This document shows positions 25,503 to 35,571 of a stretch of DNA of 64,000 nt, piece by piece. Position 1 is the first letter of the stretch, and every line of letters begins with the position of its first letter. The notes under the pieces were generated by a model. That model made no database searches. It was not told the origin of the DNA and saw nothing but the letters and a program-made list of their open reading frames with translations. Made by a program: the position numbers and the translations under genes. Origin of the DNA: Pararhizobium_B sp963838155 (lineage in GTDB: Bacteria; Pseudomonadota; Alphaproteobacteria; Rhizobiales; Rhizobiaceae); NCBI GenBank assembly GCA_963838155.1, contig CAWIQE010000004.1, positions 496,001 through 560,000 on the forward strand, given 5' to 3'.

Positions 25503-26984
25503 TCAATAGAAGTCGGTGATGTTTCCGCCGGGCTGCCACCGCTTGGCACCGACCTCGTGGTCGAGGCGTTCGCCAACAACCGACTTCGCTTCCAGGAAGG
25601 ATTCGAGACCAAAGACTCCGAATTCGCGGCCGATCCCCGATTGCTTGACACCACCAAATGGAGCCCGCAGATCCGGCGTCGTCCGATTGATCAGCACCGT
25701 GCCGGCCGATAGCCGGGCCGCCAGTTGTCGAGCGCGCGCCAAATTCGCGGAGTGGACGTAGGCTTGGAGTCCGTAGATCGAGTCGTTGGCGATCTCGACT
25801 GCGTCATCCTCGTCCCGGTAGGAAATGATCGACAGAACGGGGCCGAAGATCTCCTGCCGGGCAATGTCCATGTCGGTGCCGACGTCCGTGAAAACGGTCG
25901 GACGGACGAAGTATCCTTTCTCAAGGCCTTCCGGCCGACCGGGACCGCCAGCAATCAAGGTTGCTCCCTGTTCGATACCGCTGGCGATGAATCGCTGAAT
26001 GCGGTCGTATTGTGCTGCATTCGCCAATGGTCCGATCACGGTTTCCGGATCCGCGGGGTCTCCGACTGTCAGTCCGGCCGCCGTCGACCTGACGATGGCT
26101 TCCACTTCCTCCATGCGACTACGAGGCACCAGGAGGCGTGTGCCCGCGATGCAGGCCTGACCGTTATTCTGAAAGGCGCTATTCAACGCCAGCGACACCG
26201 CCTCGGGGAAATCTGCATCCTCGAGCAAGATGGCGGCCGACTTCCCGGAAAGCGACAGGCTCACCCGCTTCATCGTTTCGGTCGCGGCCCGTGCGATCAT
26301 CTTGCCCGTCCCGGTCGAGCCGGTGAAGGAGATGCGTACAACGTCCGCGTTGGTGGCGAGTTCGTCGCCGACTTCGTCGCCACGCCCGTTGACGATGTTG
26401 AAGGTTCCGGCGGGCAGACCGGCAGCATGCAGGGCCTCGGCAACCACTTGCGTTTGCAGTCCGCTCAACTCGCTGGGCTTGATGACCGTTGCGCACCCGG
26501 CCGCAAGTGCCGAAGCAAGCTTGCTGCAAATGGTGCCGGCAGCGGCGTTCCACGGTGCGATTAAGGCGGAGACACCGATCGGCTCCATGATGACCTCGGC
26601 TTCGCCAAGGCGGCGACAGAATTGATAGTCTTCGAGCGTTTCCCGGGCAAAGCCGAAGCAGTCCGAGGCATATTGGCTGATCCATCGGGCGCGGCTGACC
26701 GGTGCGCCGTATTCCTCGATCGTGGCGTCGCGAATGTCGTCGGAGCGCCGAAGTATTGCGCGCTGCAGGCTCTCAAGCATGTCGAGCCGCTCGGCCTTCG
26801 TACTGCTTGAAAGCTCCGCTTGGGCCCGGCGCGCGGCCGAGATCGCGCACCGTGCGTCTGCCCGGCTTCCAAGACGGAGGGTGCCGATCCGCTCCTCGTT
26901 TGCCGGATTGACGATTTCGAGCACTTCACGTCCAGTGACCGGCACAAATGCACCGTCGATATAGGCTGTGTCGATCGAAGGCAT
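25503..26984 (-). CDS. aldehyde dehydrogenase family protein with altered catalytic Glu
   Basis: The 493-residue protein has the ALDH fold: SALIAPWNAAAGTICSKLAS, cofactor loop SFTGSTGTGKMI, nucleophile FQNNGQACIAGTR and EIFGPVLSI. The usual LELGGKSP motif is instead SLSLSGKSAAIL, so the general-base Glu is Ser here. Activity may be altered or lost. It is divergent from the LysR gene (108-bp gap), which probably regulates it together with the hydrolase downstream. Confidence 0.88.
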   Translation of the reverse strand: MPSIDTAYIDGAFVPVTGREVLEIVNPANEERIGTLRLGSRADARCAISAARRAQAELSSSTKAERLDMLESLQRAILRRSDDIRDATIEEYGAPVSRARWISQYASDCFGFARETLEDYQFCRRLGEAEVIMEPIGVSALIAPWNAAAGTICSKLASALAAGCATVIKPSELSGLQTQVVAEALHAAGLPAGTFNIVNGRGDEVGDELATNADVVRISFTGSTGTGKMIARAATETMKRVSLSLSGKSAAILLEDADFPEAVSLALNSAFQNNGQACIAGTRLLVPRSRMEEVEAIVRSTAAGLTVGDPADPETVIGPLANAAQYDRIQRFIASGIEQGATLIAGGPGRPEGLEKGYFVRPTVFTDVGTDMDIARQEIFGPVLSIISYRDEDDAVEIANDSIYGLQAYVHSANLARARQLAARLSAGTVLINRTTPDLRAPFGGVKQSGIGREFGVFGLESFLEAKSVVGERLDHEVGAKRWQPGGNITDFY

Positions 26985-27092
26985 CTGGATGCTCCTGTTC
27001 GAGCAGTCGGTTTCGATGTCGCCGATGTAGAGAATCTCGGCTAGGGTGATAATCGGGACGTTTCGCGACAGGCCATCCGGAAAATCAGGACA

Positions 27093-27998
27093 ATGCACAG
27101 GTCAGCTCTGGTCGAACTCGAAGCGGTTCTCGCCGTCGCCCGCCACCGGAACTTTCGCGCGGCTGCCGACGATCTCGACGTATCGACCTCGGCCCTGAGC
27201 AACGCTGTCATCGGACTGGAGGAGCGGTTGGGGATCCGGCTTTTCAACCGGACGACACGCAGTGTTGCGCTGACAGAGGCTGGTGAACGGTTCGTCGAAC
27301 AGATCGGGCCGGCCGTATCGGATATTCGCCGCGCAATGGACGCCGTGAACAATCGGCGCGCGACACCGAAAGGCACGCTGCGCATCAACAGTTCCACTGG
27401 TGCGGCGCGCTGGATCCTCGCCTCACTCTTCGTCGAGTATTTGCGCCGTTACCCGGACATGGATGTCGTCATTTCGGCCGACGGACGCCTTGTCGATATC
27501 ATTGCCGACGGCTGGGACGCAGGCATACGCCCGGAAGGTGTCGTTCCGCGCGACATGATCTCCGAACCGATCGGCCATGAGGTGCGGTTCGTCGTGGTTG
27601 CCTCTCCCGACTATCTTGCCGCGCATGGTGTGCCAAAGGCTCCGGACGATCTGGAGAGGCACGAGTGTATTCGCGCGCGCATGCCAAGTCGTTCGGTGTC
27701 GCCTTGGGAGTTCTTTCGCAACGGCGAAAGTCTCACGATTGATGTTTCCGGACGCCTGACACTGGACGAACCGACGCTGATGCTGGAAGCAGCCCGCGCC
27801 GGTGTTGGCCTGGCCTATCTGGCTGACCGGTATCCGGCGGAGGATCTCAAGACGGGAAGGCTTGTGCAGGTTCTTGACGGCTGGATGCCCCCGGCTTACG
27901 GACTTTGCCTCTATTATCCGGGGCGCAGGCACGTCCCGGCCGGTTTAAGGGCGCTTATCAACCTGATCAAGGAACAGCGCCGCGGTCTGCGGAAATGA
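27093..27998 (+). CDS. LysR family transcriptional regulator
   Basis: The 301-residue protein has the LysR winged helix (AVARHRNFRAAADDLDVSTS, then ALSNAVIGLEERLGIRLFNR) and the substrate-binding domain with GTLRINSSTGAARWILA and RLVDIIADGWDAGIRPE. It is divergent from the aldehyde dehydrogenase gene and likely controls it in response to a small aldehyde or aromatic compound (inferred). Confidence 0.92.
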   Translation: MHRSALVELEAVLAVARHRNFRAAADDLDVSTSALSNAVIGLEERLGIRLFNRTTRSVALTEAGERFVEQIGPAVSDIRRAMDAVNNRRATPKGTLRINSSTGAARWILASLFVEYLRRYPDMDVVISADGRLVDIIADGWDAGIRPEGVVPRDMISEPIGHEVRFVVVASPDYLAAHGVPKAPDDLERHECIRARMPSRSVSPWEFFRNGESLTIDVSGRLTLDEPTLMLEAARAGVGLAYLADRYPAEDLKTGRLVQVLDGWMPPAYGLCLYYPGRRHVPAGLRALINLIKEQRRGLRK

Positions 27999-28021
27999 AA
28001 GCAGCCGATACCTGTCGCCAC

Positions 28022-29629
28022 TCAGGCACGGGAGTCGTCCCCTCCCTGCAACTGCACACGACGAGCAATCCCGATGGCCTCCAGAAAAGCCTCGTCATGG
28101 CTGACTACCAGCAGTGCACCGTCATAGGCGAAAAGACCAGCTTCGAGAACTTCAAGCGAATCGAGATCAAGATGGTTGGTTGGTTCGTCAAGGATGAGAA
28201 GTGCGGGTGGTTGCGTCCGACCCAGAACGCAGGCCAGTCCAGCCCGCAGCATCTGGCCGCCGCTAAGAGTCCCCGCCTTCTGTCGGGCGGCGTCGGCACG
28301 AAACATGAAGCGTGCGAGCGACTCCCGGCAGGCATTGTCGCCGGCCTCCGGGTTGATCTGCCTGAAGTTTTCGAAGATCGACAAAGTCGGATTGAGCAGA
28401 CTGACGGTTTGATCGAGCATCGCGACATCTGCTTCGATCGTCACACTGCCGCCCCATGGCCGAAGGGTGCCATTCAGGATTTTCAGCAGCGTCGATTTCC
28501 CTGCGCCGTTCGGCCCTGTGATCGCGATTCGCTCTGGCCCAACCACGGACAACGAGAAGTCCTGCAGGACTGGTCGATCGGCATCATAGCCGGCCTTGAC
28601 CCGGTCGAGTTCCAGTACCTGCTTTGCAGGAGAAAGGCAGGTAGAGGCGAGCGTAACGGAAAACGGTTGCAAGACCTCGATCTTCTCCCGAGCCTGTAAC
28701 AGGGCGCTGCGTGCCTGTTCATGCCTTCGGGCCGCCAGTCGCGCGTGCCCACCGCTCGCGTCTTGGCTGCGGTCTTTGCGGCCGCCCGCCAAAATACCCG
28801 GCATTCCGCCTCCTGCTGCATTCCTCGCGCCGCGACTGTCAGAGCGCATCTTTCGTTCCGCCACGCGTTGCGCTTTTCGATCAATCTCGACAAGCCGCTT
28901 CTCGGCATCGACCAGTTCATACTTCTCCGCTTCCAGTTCGGCTGCCTTGCGATCGCGATAGGTGCTCCAGTTGCCGCCGTAGCGTCTTGCGCCGAGCGAA
29001 TTCAGCTCCACGATTGCATCCATCGTGTCGAGAAGTTCCCGATCATGACTGACGACGATCGAGCCGCCGCTCCAGTTTGAGAGAAGCGAAATCACCGCTG
29101 CTCGACCATCCCGATCGAGGTTGTTGGTTGGCTCGTCAAGAAGCAGGAAGTCGGGTTCGGCGAAGGTCAGTGCGGCCAGGCATGCCCTCGCGACCTGTCC
29201 GCCGGACAGATCCGCGAGTGGCCTCTCCAAAGATGTGTGCAATCCGACATTTGCGAGCGCTTTGACGATCCGGTTTTCAAGCGTCCAGTCCACAGCTGCC
29301 AAATCGTTTAGTGTCGCCTCGCCCCGTTCGGCACGACGGACAATCTCGACCTGCGCGCGGGCTTCGAACAGGTCGGCAACAGTCTTGTTGACCGAGGATT
29401 CAACAGCCTGTGAAAGGAGAGCTAGTTTTCCAACGGTCGAAATCCTGCCGGAGTGCGGCGGAACTTCGTTGGCAATCGTCTTCAGCAGCGTCGACTTGCC
29501 GATTCCGTTCCGACCGACAAGACCGGTTTTCTCAGATCCAAAAACGAGATCGAGATTATCAAGAAGTAGGCGACCGTCAGGAGTGCAGAGTGCGAGGCTG
29601 GAAAGAGTTATGGTTGGCGAACTGGACAT
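28022..29629 (-). CDS. ABC-F family ATPase (Uup-like)
   Basis: The 535-residue protein has two ABC domains in one chain and no membrane part. Walker A motifs are GRNGIGKST (about residue 39) and GPNGAGKST (about residue 350); signatures are LSGGQVARACLAAL and LSGGQMLRAGLACVL; Walker B ends are LLLDEPTNNLD and LILDEPTNHLD. ABC-F proteins act on ribosomes or in DNA transactions. A charged linker with RKDRSQDASGG separates the domains. ATG 29629 follows AAGGGAAAT. Confidence 0.9.
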   Translation of the reverse strand: MSSSPTITLSSLALCTPDGRLLLDNLDLVFGSEKTGLVGRNGIGKSTLLKTIANEVPPHSGRISTVGKLALLSQAVESSVNKTVADLFEARAQVEIVRRAERGEATLNDLAAVDWTLENRIVKALANVGLHTSLERPLADLSGGQVARACLAALTFAEPDFLLLDEPTNNLDRDGRAAVISLLSNWSGGSIVVSHDRELLDTMDAIVELNSLGARRYGGNWSTYRDRKAAELEAEKYELVDAEKRLVEIDRKAQRVAERKMRSDSRGARNAAGGGMPGILAGGRKDRSQDASGGHARLAARRHEQARSALLQAREKIEVLQPFSVTLASTCLSPAKQVLELDRVKAGYDADRPVLQDFSLSVVGPERIAITGPNGAGKSTLLKILNGTLRPWGGSVTIEADVAMLDQTVSLLNPTLSIFENFRQINPEAGDNACRESLARFMFRADAARQKAGTLSGGQMLRAGLACVLGRTQPPALLILDEPTNHLDLDSLEVLEAGLFAYDGALLVVSHDEAFLEAIGIARRVQLQGGDDSRA

Positions 29630-29828
29630 GGATTTCCCTTGAAACAATGCGGTCAAGCGTTGCGTCGGCGGAGAAATCCATGTCGGTAATTCCTTGCGTC
29701 TCGATAGCCGGTCGCAAATAGGCCGGCACCGGCTTGGGATCAAGGCAGAAATAGCATTGGAGCTGCAAAGCCCTCGATGCGCGTTGCTAAAATCCCCCCA
29801 AGCAGGTGGAAGCGAACTGGCGCGGTGA

Positions 29829-29882
29829 CTGGCAGTTTTCCTGGCTTGGCCATCCAGAAGTGGTCAGTCAGCAATCCACCCC
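29829..29882 (+). repeat. dispersed repeat, partial copy C
   Basis: About 54 bp match the left end of copies A, B and D (TTGGCCATCCAGAAG, CAGCAATCCACCCCG), then homology stops. It lies in the 326-bp gap between the ABC-F gene and the recombinase gene, where nothing else is recognisable. Confidence 0.5.
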
Positions 29883-29955
29883 GTAAGTGTCTCCGCAGCC
29901 TGGTCTGAGGAATTCGGAGGCAGTCGTCCGACACCGCCTGACGACTGCCTCGACG

Positions 29956-30588
29956 TCAGATTTCCGTACGCTCCGCAAGGAGCAAGGCGTCTTCGACGTC
30001 GACGCCGAGGTACCTGACCGTGTTCTCGATCTTCGTGTGTCCGAGCAGAATCTGGATCGCGCGGATGTTTCCGGTTGCCCGGTAGATCATTGCAGCCTTC
30101 GTCCGCCGAAGTGAGTGCGTGCTATATTCTGCCGAGCGCAGTCCGATAGCAGACACCCATTCATCGACGAGACGAGCATACTGTCGAGTGCTCATATGGT
30201 TCGCATGATCAATTCGGCTCGGAAACAGGTAGTCGGCAACCGCTCCACCTCGACGTTCGAGCCATGACAACAGGCTGGCGCGAACATCGGTGGTCAGCTC
30301 GAACTGAACCGGCCGGCCGGTCTTCTGCTGCACGACGATTGCTCGGGTCCGAATGTCGGCACCTGCAACAACATCGCCGATCTTGATCTTGACGAGGTCA
30401 CATCCACGAAGCTTGCTGTCGATCGCCAGGTCGAAAAGCGCGCGATCTCTCAGACGTCCTTCTCGATCGAGGAAAAAGCGGATTGCCCAGATCTGCTTCT
30501 GCGTCAGCGGTCGCTTCGTGCCAACGGTCTTGCCAGCGTTCCAAGCGGCTCGACCTTGGGCGGCGGGATCATAGCGTGAGTAGCCCAT
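29956..30588 (-). CDS. short tyrosine recombinase/integrase
   Basis: The 210-residue protein has only the catalytic domain: Arg in SKLRGCDLVK, STHSLRRTKAAMIYR (HxxR), LLGHTKIENTVRYLG with the His and the nucleophile Tyr. AAGGAGAACGAAG precedes ATG 30588. Such short recombinases are common in alphaproteobacterial islands and lack the N-terminal arm-binding domain. A related relic lies at 36240-36415, so a smaller element may once have spanned the DNA between. Confidence 0.88.
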   Translation of the reverse strand: MGYSRYDPAAQGRAAWNAGKTVGTKRPLTQKQIWAIRFFLDREGRLRDRALFDLAIDSKLRGCDLVKIKIGDVVAGADIRTRAIVVQQKTGRPVQFELTTDVRASLLSWLERRGGAVADYLFPSRIDHANHMSTRQYARLVDEWVSAIGLRSAEYSTHSLRRTKAAMIYRATGNIRAIQILLGHTKIENTVRYLGVDVEDALLLAERTEI

Positions 30589-30833
30589 CTTCGTTCTCCT
30601 TAGCCTTGATTGGCCAAGGAGAAAATGATCGGTAGGATTGAAGGTCTGGAGGCGATAAGCGGAGATAATTTGCGTCACTGAAGGCGGGCTGTCTTCTGCC
30701 TGTCCGGTCTCAGGTGGGAAGCCGGTAAGAAGACATCGGTCGCGCGCATGCGATGGCGAACCTTTGGAGGGTGACCTCTCGTGTCGTGGTCAAGTTGCGA
30801 GGCAGGGAGCACGGCACAATCGCGCGGAAGACC

Positions 30834-31023
30834 TCACGGCACGACCTTCGTGATCGTGTCATGAACTGCGGCAATTTCGCTCCGGTAGCGGATTTCGACA
30901 TTGGCGGGCAGCGCCTTCGACAGCTCGCGTTCGATGTCGCCGCGCATCCCCGATGCCGTGCAATTCCCGGATCGCGCAACTGCCGGTGCCGACAGGAATC
31001 GGTGTGTCGAAGTAATGAGACAT
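30834..31023 (-). pseudogene. frameshifted small gene, unknown
   Basis: ATG 31023 has a good ribosome site (GGAG, 8 bp) and starts MSHYFDTPIPVGTGSCAIRE. After about 25 residues that frame degrades, while the next frame reads MRGDIERELSKALPANVEIR then YRSEIAAVHDTITKVVP to a stop at 30834. One indel would make a protein of about 63 residues. Family unknown. The remaining DNA to 31296 has no recognisable gene. Confidence 0.35.
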
Positions 31024-31296
31024 CAGGTCTTCTCCGTTGAATTGGCATCATGCACATCACATCCGATGCGCAGACGGCGGTCAGGCCGGACGGCCCGCAG
31101 CCGGTTTGCGCTCGGCAAGCGGCTCATTTCCCGGCTCGCTCGATTATGCCGGCCCGATAGCGACGGTCGCGCGCGCCTCATCGCGACCGCTGAGTGACAT
31201 GCTCCGCCAGGACCGCCGACGCCGCCGGACACATTCCCGGCGGCGGCGTCGCTGGAGGAGCTTTCGCGTCTTCTTCGACGGAAGACGCGGCCGGCA

Positions 31297-31893
31297 TCAC
31301 TCCGTCCCGTGGCGACCGCGAACACGCTCCAGAAGCACCGGCACCGGTCGACGGATCGTGTTGGTTACCGTGGAATGCTCCTGCGCAAACGCGATCAGAT
31401 CTTCCAGTTCCTCGTCAGGACAGTCGGCCTCGACCTGAAGCCGGACCCGGATTTTCTCGAATTCCGGCGGGACCGTCTCGTCGAGGCCAAGAGCACCGCG
31501 CACATCAAGGTCGCCCTGGATCTCGGTCGAGAGCTCGCGAAGCGTGATGCCGCGTGCCGTGGCGTGGAGCACAAGGGTCGTCGTGATGCAGCCGGCGAGC
31601 GCGTGGAGCAGAAATTCGCCGGGATTTGCCCCCGCGTTGCTGCCGAGAAGGATGGGCGGTTCGTCATGGACATACTCGAACGCCTGCCTTCGCGATTTAT
31701 CCTCGCGCCCGGCTCCGTAGAAATCCTGTATCGTGGAGCGGTTCTCGGTTCCGTTCTTCCACCTGTTGCGGACGCGGAACTGAAAGTGCGCGAGGCTCCG
31801 GTCCGCCTTCAGGGCGGCGACGGTGCTAATGGCCGCCTGAACATCCAGACCATTGATCCTGGCGGGCATCGTAACTGCTGCTTGGGGGTTCAT
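31297..31893 (-). CDS. OsmC family protein (YhfA-like)
   Basis: The 198-residue protein has the OsmC fold: RRQAFEYVHDEPPILLGSNA, GANPGEFLLHALAGCITTTL with the first Cys, and RVRLQVEADCPDEELEDLI with the second. It may be a peroxidase or, in the YhfA branch, of unknown substrate. ATG 31893 follows AAGGAATC. It is divergent from a GlxA-type regulator (124-bp gap), which may control it. Confidence 0.85.
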   Translation of the reverse strand: MNPQAAVTMPARINGLDVQAAISTVAALKADRSLAHFQFRVRNRWKNGTENRSTIQDFYGAGREDKSRRQAFEYVHDEPPILLGSNAGANPGEFLLHALAGCITTTLVLHATARGITLRELSTEIQGDLDVRGALGLDETVPPEFEKIRVRLQVEADCPDEELEDLIAFAQEHSTVTNTIRRPVPVLLERVRGRHGTE

Positions 31894-32017
31894 CTTGCTG
31901 ATTCCTTGTTTCCAGTAGGTTCCAACTTGCGGCATGAAAATTACCGCTGGACATCCACCGCAGTCAGATCGAATTTGGCGAATAATGGTCCTTTCGTGCC
32001 ACTATCGAGGCGGCTTG

Positions 32018-33142
32018 ATGAGTGAAGCCACTCCCGGAACAATCGAGGCCCTGATCGTAGCACTGCACGAGTCCGCGGGCTCTGCCATCTACGGGCTGGT
32101 CGACGTACTCGCGTCGACGGGCACACTCTGGCGCGAGTTGATCGGAGACGAGCCCGGCCGGATGCTGATCAGGCCCAGGATCGTCTCGTTATCGAGCGAG
32201 CCGTTCCTTTGCGGAAACGGCATTCCGGTGCGTCCCGATCTCACGATCCACGAGAAGTCCAGTGCGGGCATCATCGTCGTTCCGGAGCTTTGGCTCGCGC
32301 CGGATGATGATCTCAAGCATCGATACGAAGAACTGAAGCAGTGGCTTCGCCAACGCCGCCACGCCGGCGCTATCGTCTATTCGGCCTGCTCGGGCTCGGT
32401 CTTGCTGGCGGCTTCGGGGCTGCTCGACGGAAAGGCGGCAACCTCGCACTGGGCCTATGCCGATCTTTTCAGACGCAGCTTCCCGGAGGTGCATTTCCTT
32501 CCCGCGCCGAACATCGTTTTCGCCGATCATGGCGGGCGTGTGGTGACGGCAGGCGGAGCAACCTCCTGGCATGACCTGGCGATCCACATCATTTCGCGGC
32601 ACTGCAGTCCCGGAGAGGCGCTGCACATCGCAAAGGCCTATCTCCTTCAATGGCACGGCGACGGCCAACTCCCCTATGCAAGCCTCGTCAGACGACAACC
32701 GCATGCCGACGCCGCGGTCCGCCAGGCCGAGAATTGGTTGGCCAGGCACTTTGACGAAACTCGGGCCGTCGCCTCGGTCGTGGCAGCATGCGGCATCGCC
32801 GAGCGCAGCCTGAAACGCCGGTTCAAGAGGGCGACCGGGATGGCGATCATCGACTACGTCCAGAACCTGCGCATAGAGGCGGCAAAGAGGTTGCTCGAAT
32901 TTACCGACAGGTCCTCCGACGACATCTCGGCGCAGGTCGGATATGAAAACGCCGCGTTCTTCCGGCGGCTCTTCAAGCGCCTCACCGGACTGGGACCGGG
33001 GGAGTATCGCCGCATGTTCGGCCCGATCGGCAATGCGGAGCACCTTTTTGGCGGCATGGAGGATGCCTACGGGCGTCTTGCAGCCGTCGACACACCGTCG
33101 AAGCTCGAAGGGCTTGAAGGTGGAATGACCTCGGCACGTTAG
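32018..33142 (+). CDS. GlxA-type AraC regulator with DJ-1/PfpI domain
   Basis: The 374-residue protein has an N-terminal DJ-1/PfpI-like domain (GAIVYSACSGSVLLAASGLL with the elbow Cys) and a C-terminal AraC pair of helix-turn-helices (VVAACGIAERSLKRRFKRAT, VGYENAAFFRRLFKRLTG). Such regulators often control detoxification of small compounds. ATG 32018 is preferred; the OsmC gene is divergent. Confidence 0.88.
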   Translation: MSEATPGTIEALIVALHESAGSAIYGLVDVLASTGTLWRELIGDEPGRMLIRPRIVSLSSEPFLCGNGIPVRPDLTIHEKSSAGIIVVPELWLAPDDDLKHRYEELKQWLRQRRHAGAIVYSACSGSVLLAASGLLDGKAATSHWAYADLFRRSFPEVHFLPAPNIVFADHGGRVVTAGGATSWHDLAIHIISRHCSPGEALHIAKAYLLQWHGDGQLPYASLVRRQPHADAAVRQAENWLARHFDETRAVASVVAACGIAERSLKRRFKRATGMAIIDYVQNLRIEAAKRLLEFTDRSSDDISAQVGYENAAFFRRLFKRLTGLGPGEYRRMFGPIGNAEHLFGGMEDAYGRLAAVDTPSKLEGLEGGMTSAR

Positions 33143-33398
33143 GGATCGGGGCGATCCAGCGCCGTTGCCGCGGTCACGGCGACTGCCCTCCCGGAGGTCG
33201 GGATGAACTGGCTCGCTGGAACGGTTCTGCTTCCGAAAGGATGTCTCTCGCATTTCCGTTTCCGCCGGTCGCCGCCAATACGATTGGCAACCGCGTCTTT
33301 GTCCGGCCGGTTCTCAGGTTGGCGAGGGGCCGAAGCGCAATGCGCGAGGGCCGAGGCCCGATGCATCGTGATCGGGCGGGTGCGCACGGCCGCCGTCC

Positions 33399-34376
33399 TT
33401 AAGGTAGCCGCGGACGGAGTTCGTTATCGCGGAATGGATGCTTCACCTCGTCAAGCGGTTCCAGCGTTGCAAGGACCTGTTGGCGCAGCCAACGGTGTTC
33501 GGCCGAGGCCGTGTTGCGCCGGTGCCAGTAGAGGAACTGTCGCGCGAGCGGAAGATCATGGGGCAGCCTGTAGCAGGTGATGCCCAACCGGCTCGCAAGC
33601 GACGTCGCGAAGCGAGAGGGAAGGACGCCGATCAGGCCGCTCTGCGCGATGGCGCGTGCGACCCCGTAGAAGGTGGGGACGCTGAGGGCCACATGCCGGC
33701 TGCGGCCGAGCCTGGCCAATGCATCATCCTCCATGCCGTGCAGATTGCCCTGCGGCGAGAACAGGACGTGCGGGATGTCGCACAGAAGATCCATGGGAAA
33801 TGTCTCGCCCGGGCGAATACCGGCGCGCCCGACCCGGGAATTTGTGCTGGAGGCGACCGCCAGGAAGGAGGTGTGAATCGCGGCTGTGCGCATCGCCCAA
33901 TCCGGTCCCGGCAGGCCGGGATACAGGCCGATGTCCACGGTCCCTTCGCCGATGTTCCGGAAGAGGTTTTCCTCCGGACCATAGACGAGTTGCAGCTGCA
34001 CGGCCGGTGCGACGCGGCTCAGCAGATCGATCAGTGTCGGAACAAGCAGCTCGGAATAGTAGTCGGTCGCGAAAATCCTGAAGGCGCGCTTGCAGGTAGC
34101 CGGGTCGAAGGTGTCGGGCCGGCTCAGGGCCGCTTCAAGTTCGTCGAGCACCTTGCGCAGTTGATCCGCCAGGCCCTCGGCATAGGCCGTAGGCACCATG
34201 CTGTTCCCCTGCCGCACGAACAGCGGGTCCCCGAGCGCCCGGCGAAGTCTGCCGAGGCCGGAGCTGACGGCGGGCTGGCTCAAGTGCAGGCGCTGGCTCA
34301 CGCGGGTGGTGTTCCGCTCGCGCAGCATCGCATCGAGTATGCGCAGCAGGTTGAGATCGAATGACTGGAAATTCAT
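33399..34376 (-). CDS. LysR family transcriptional regulator (NodD/NahR-like)
   Basis: The 325-residue protein begins MNFQSFDLNLLRILDAMLRE and RNTTRVSQRLHLSQPAVSSG, the N-terminus typical of the NahR/NodD-like branch, followed by LRRALGDPLFVRQGNSMVPT. The effector domain has DYYSELLVPTLIDLLSRVAP. It is divergent from the cupin gene at 34509 and probably regulates it. Confidence 0.92.
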   Translation of the reverse strand: MNFQSFDLNLLRILDAMLRERNTTRVSQRLHLSQPAVSSGLGRLRRALGDPLFVRQGNSMVPTAYAEGLADQLRKVLDELEAALSRPDTFDPATCKRAFRIFATDYYSELLVPTLIDLLSRVAPAVQLQLVYGPEENLFRNIGEGTVDIGLYPGLPGPDWAMRTAAIHTSFLAVASSTNSRVGRAGIRPGETFPMDLLCDIPHVLFSPQGNLHGMEDDALARLGRSRHVALSVPTFYGVARAIAQSGLIGVLPSRFATSLASRLGITCYRLPHDLPLARQFLYWHRRNTASAEHRWLRQQVLATLEPLDEVKHPFRDNELRPRLP

Positions 34377-34508
34377 GCGGTTGATAGCGGCTATTTCGTA
34401 CGGCGATTTCCGCACATTACACGAAAATGGCAATAGTCGCCTCGCGCCACCGGCCGGCGGCCCAAAGCACGCTGATCCCTTGATCAGCCCAACGATGGGA
34501 CAATCGAG

Positions 34509-34952
34509 ATGAACACGCATTTCAGGAACGACACCGTGACATGGCAGGGATCGACCTACAGGATCCTGCTCACGGGCGACATGACCGGCGGGCAACTGGG
34601 CATGTTCGAAGCCGTCGCCGCGCCGGAGGCCGGACCGCCTCGTCACATCCACAGAAACGAAGACGAGACCTTCTACATCCTGTCCGGGGAGGCGATATTC
34701 TGGCTGGACGGGGAGGTCCGCAACGTCGGGCCCGGCGACGTCGTCTTCGCTCCGCGCGGCAAGCCGCACACCTTCCACGTCGTCGGACCCAATCCGGCAC
34801 GGTGGGTGACCGTTCTCACGCCGGGCGGCATGGAAGCCTTCTTTCTGGATATGGCCGGGAAGGACTACCACATCCCGCGCGATCTCGCCGACGTAAGACG
34901 CATTGCGGCCGGCTATGAACTGGAGTTTGTCGGACCGCCGCTTGGAGCCTGA
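34509..34952 (+). CDS. cupin domain protein
   Basis: The 147-residue single-domain cupin has the first motif PPRHIHRNEDETFYILSGEA (metal-binding His/His/Glu) and the second GDVVFAPRGKPHTFHVVG. Quercetinase-like or isomerase roles are common in this group. It is controlled from the divergent LysR gene by position. Substrate unknown. Confidence 0.85.
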   Translation: MNTHFRNDTVTWQGSTYRILLTGDMTGGQLGMFEAVAAPEAGPPRHIHRNEDETFYILSGEAIFWLDGEVRNVGPGDVVFAPRGKPHTFHVVGPNPARWVTVLTPGGMEAFFLDMAGKDYHIPRDLADVRRIAAGYELEFVGPPLGA

Positions 34953-35079
34953 GTCGAAAGGAGCAGGAAGAGGGCGGGCGCAATGCGGCCGTCCCCTTCT
35001 GGCGCTTCCGTTGCGCCGGTGCGGCACCCTTGCTTCTTGCTGTTCAGCCCAAGGACACGTCGGAGTCGGCTTCAGCCCT

Positions 35080-35571
35080 TCATTTCGTACTCGCTTCCCT
35101 TGGTCCTGCGTGCGACCGACGACGCTCCGTGGGGTCAACGAGATCGCGCAAGGTCTGGCACAGTGCCTCGTAGCGGCTCTTGCCGACCCTCGCGGCCCAT
35201 TCCCTTTCAACCTCGGCATGGATGCCGACGGCGGTCTCGTGCAGGCGGCGACCCCGTTCCGTCAACCTTACGATGCGCGCGCGATTGTCAGAGGGGTCGG
35301 CTTCCAGGCCGAGATAACCCAGACTTTCGAGGTCGCGCAGGAGGTCGTTGACACGCTGCTTGCTGATTTGTGCATCCGCTCCTACCTCCGTCGGCCGCCG
35401 ACCTTCCGGACCCGGCCAGCGGAACAGCGTGACATGCGGCGGCCGCAGGTCCGCGAAACCCGCGGCAACGACACCGGTGTAGATGCGCGTGCGGATTTCC
35501 TGCAGTCCCCAACGGAGCAGGGCCCCGATCTGCACCGGCGGAACCGCGTCGAATGGCGCGTCGCTTGACAT
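35080..35571 (-). CDS. MarR family transcriptional regulator
   Basis: The 163-residue protein has the MarR winged helix: LRPPHVTLFRW, then GADAQISKQRVNDLLRDLES, LGYLGLEADPSDNRARIVRL and the wing TERGRRLHETAVG. It is divergent from a cupin gene, and a 48-bp region with matching half-sites lies over the shared promoter. Confidence 0.88.
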   Translation of the reverse strand: MSSDAPFDAVPPVQIGALLRWGLQEIRTRIYTGVVAAGFADLRPPHVTLFRWPGPEGRRPTEVGADAQISKQRVNDLLRDLESLGYLGLEADPSDNRARIVRLTERGRRLHETAVGIHAEVEREWAARVGKSRYEALCQTLRDLVDPTERRRSHAGPREASTK

